A DNA stretch of 14,988 nt, taken from positions 1 to 14,988 of the forward strand of contig CAIYWF010000216.1 of NCBI GenBank assembly GCA_903929845.1. The letters run 5' to 3'. A program made the position numbers and the translations under genes. The number at the start of each line of letters is the position of its first letter. Within the stretch, counting starts at the first letter, position 1. Shown here in pieces: positions 14,865 to 14,988 of the stretch. Origin of the DNA: an uncultured Chlorobiaceae bacterium. Its GTDB lineage: Bacteria > Bacteroidota > Chlorobiia > Chlorobiales > Chlorobiaceae. Under the pieces are notes generated by a model, which saw only the letters and a list, made by a program, of their open reading frames with translations, made no database searches and was not told the origin of the DNA.

Positions 14865-14988
14865 GTCCTCCTCCTTTTGCATGAATCCATTGAGCCTCGG
14901 CAATCAAAAGATTTGCCCCGGCATTGAGATACTCTTTTTTAGCACTGACAAGATTATTTTCGATAATAATCCACTCGTTGAAGCTCAA
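14845..14988 (-). CDS. C-terminal end of a TolC-family outer-membrane efflux protein, 5' end outside window
   Basis: 47 codons plus TAA (14845-14847) continue off the window edge in an open frame: LSFNEWIIIENNLVSAKKEY, then LNAGANLLIAEAQWIHAKGG. The pattern S...W...EN.LV.A...YL.A...LL.AEA.W is the last long helix of TolC-type channels (coiled-coil barrel lining). It is followed directly by an adaptor and MacB, as expected for a tripartite exporter. Its end overlaps the adaptor start by 20 bp, so its terminal codons also encode the ribosome site of that gene. Too little is present to name the subfamily. Confidence 0.85.
   Translation of the reverse strand: MSFNEWIIIENNLVSAKKEYLNAGANLLIAEAQWIHAKGGGLESQQE
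14868..14876 (-). promoter_or_regulatory. Strong ribosome binding site inside the tolC-like gene, for the MacA TTG start
   Basis: AAGGAGGAG lies on the minus strand 3 bases before TTG at 14862-14864, with the last AGGAGG core within the usual spacing. It is also coding sequence (AKGGGLE) of the tolC-like gene. It is what decides between TTG 14864, ATG 14882 and ATG 14903. Confidence 0.7.

Noticed and set aside
1..14988. tRNA, rRNA, IS element or phage attachment site
   Set aside because: None seen by eye: no CCA-ended cloverleaf, rRNA signature, transposase domain or flanking inverted repeats were recognised.

Overview
The window looks like chromosomal DNA from a Gram-negative, outer-membrane bacterium, most probably a green sulfur bacterium (Chlorobiaceae) or a close relative. 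The grounds are general: LPS-type Kdo transferase with a Bacteroidetes/Chlorobi-style motif, an FHA-like two-partner adhesin of the MBG/YDG type, and a TolC-MacA-MacB export operon. No rRNA or tRNA gene is visible to confirm the lineage, so the assignment is an inference from gene style.

Layout. (1) Positions 1-8248, minus strand: a two-partner (type Vb) secretion pair. The outer-membrane transporter TpsB (6488-8248) comes first, followed after 87 bp by a giant exoprotein TpsA (start 6400). I read the TpsA frame triplet by triplet and found no stop from 6400 to the window edge, so at least 2133 codons are present and the gene continues outside. It has an extended signal peptide, a TPS secretion domain, a central block of about 550 residues dominated by GGX glycine repeats, an MBG domain, two YDG domains, and 70-residue tandem repeats at the edge. 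(2) 8249-8566: AT-rich divergent intergenic region with a small orphan reading frame. (3) 8567-9856, plus strand: waaA (Kdo transferase), the only plus-strand gene I accept. (4) 9896-11278, minus strand: an ECF sigma factor followed 9 bp later by an unrecognised three-TM protein with a small periplasmic beta domain, a possible non-canonical anti-sigma or signalling partner. (5) 11448-14988, minus strand: the end of a TolC-like outer-membrane factor, a MacA-like adaptor, a MacB ABC transporter and a single-unit EamA membrane protein, tightly packed as one operon.

How they fit together: almost everything acts at the cell envelope. TpsB/TpsA builds a large surface fibre, WaaA adds Kdo to lipid A, TolC-MacA-MacB spans both membranes to export a small molecule, peptide or lipid, and the sigma factor with its membrane neighbour is placed to sense or respond to envelope conditions. 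That last link is inference from position only.

Most long reading frames on the plus strand between 1 and 6400, and several alternative minus-strand frames between 2689 and 4731, are shadows of the glycine-rich TpsA gene and should not be annotated.
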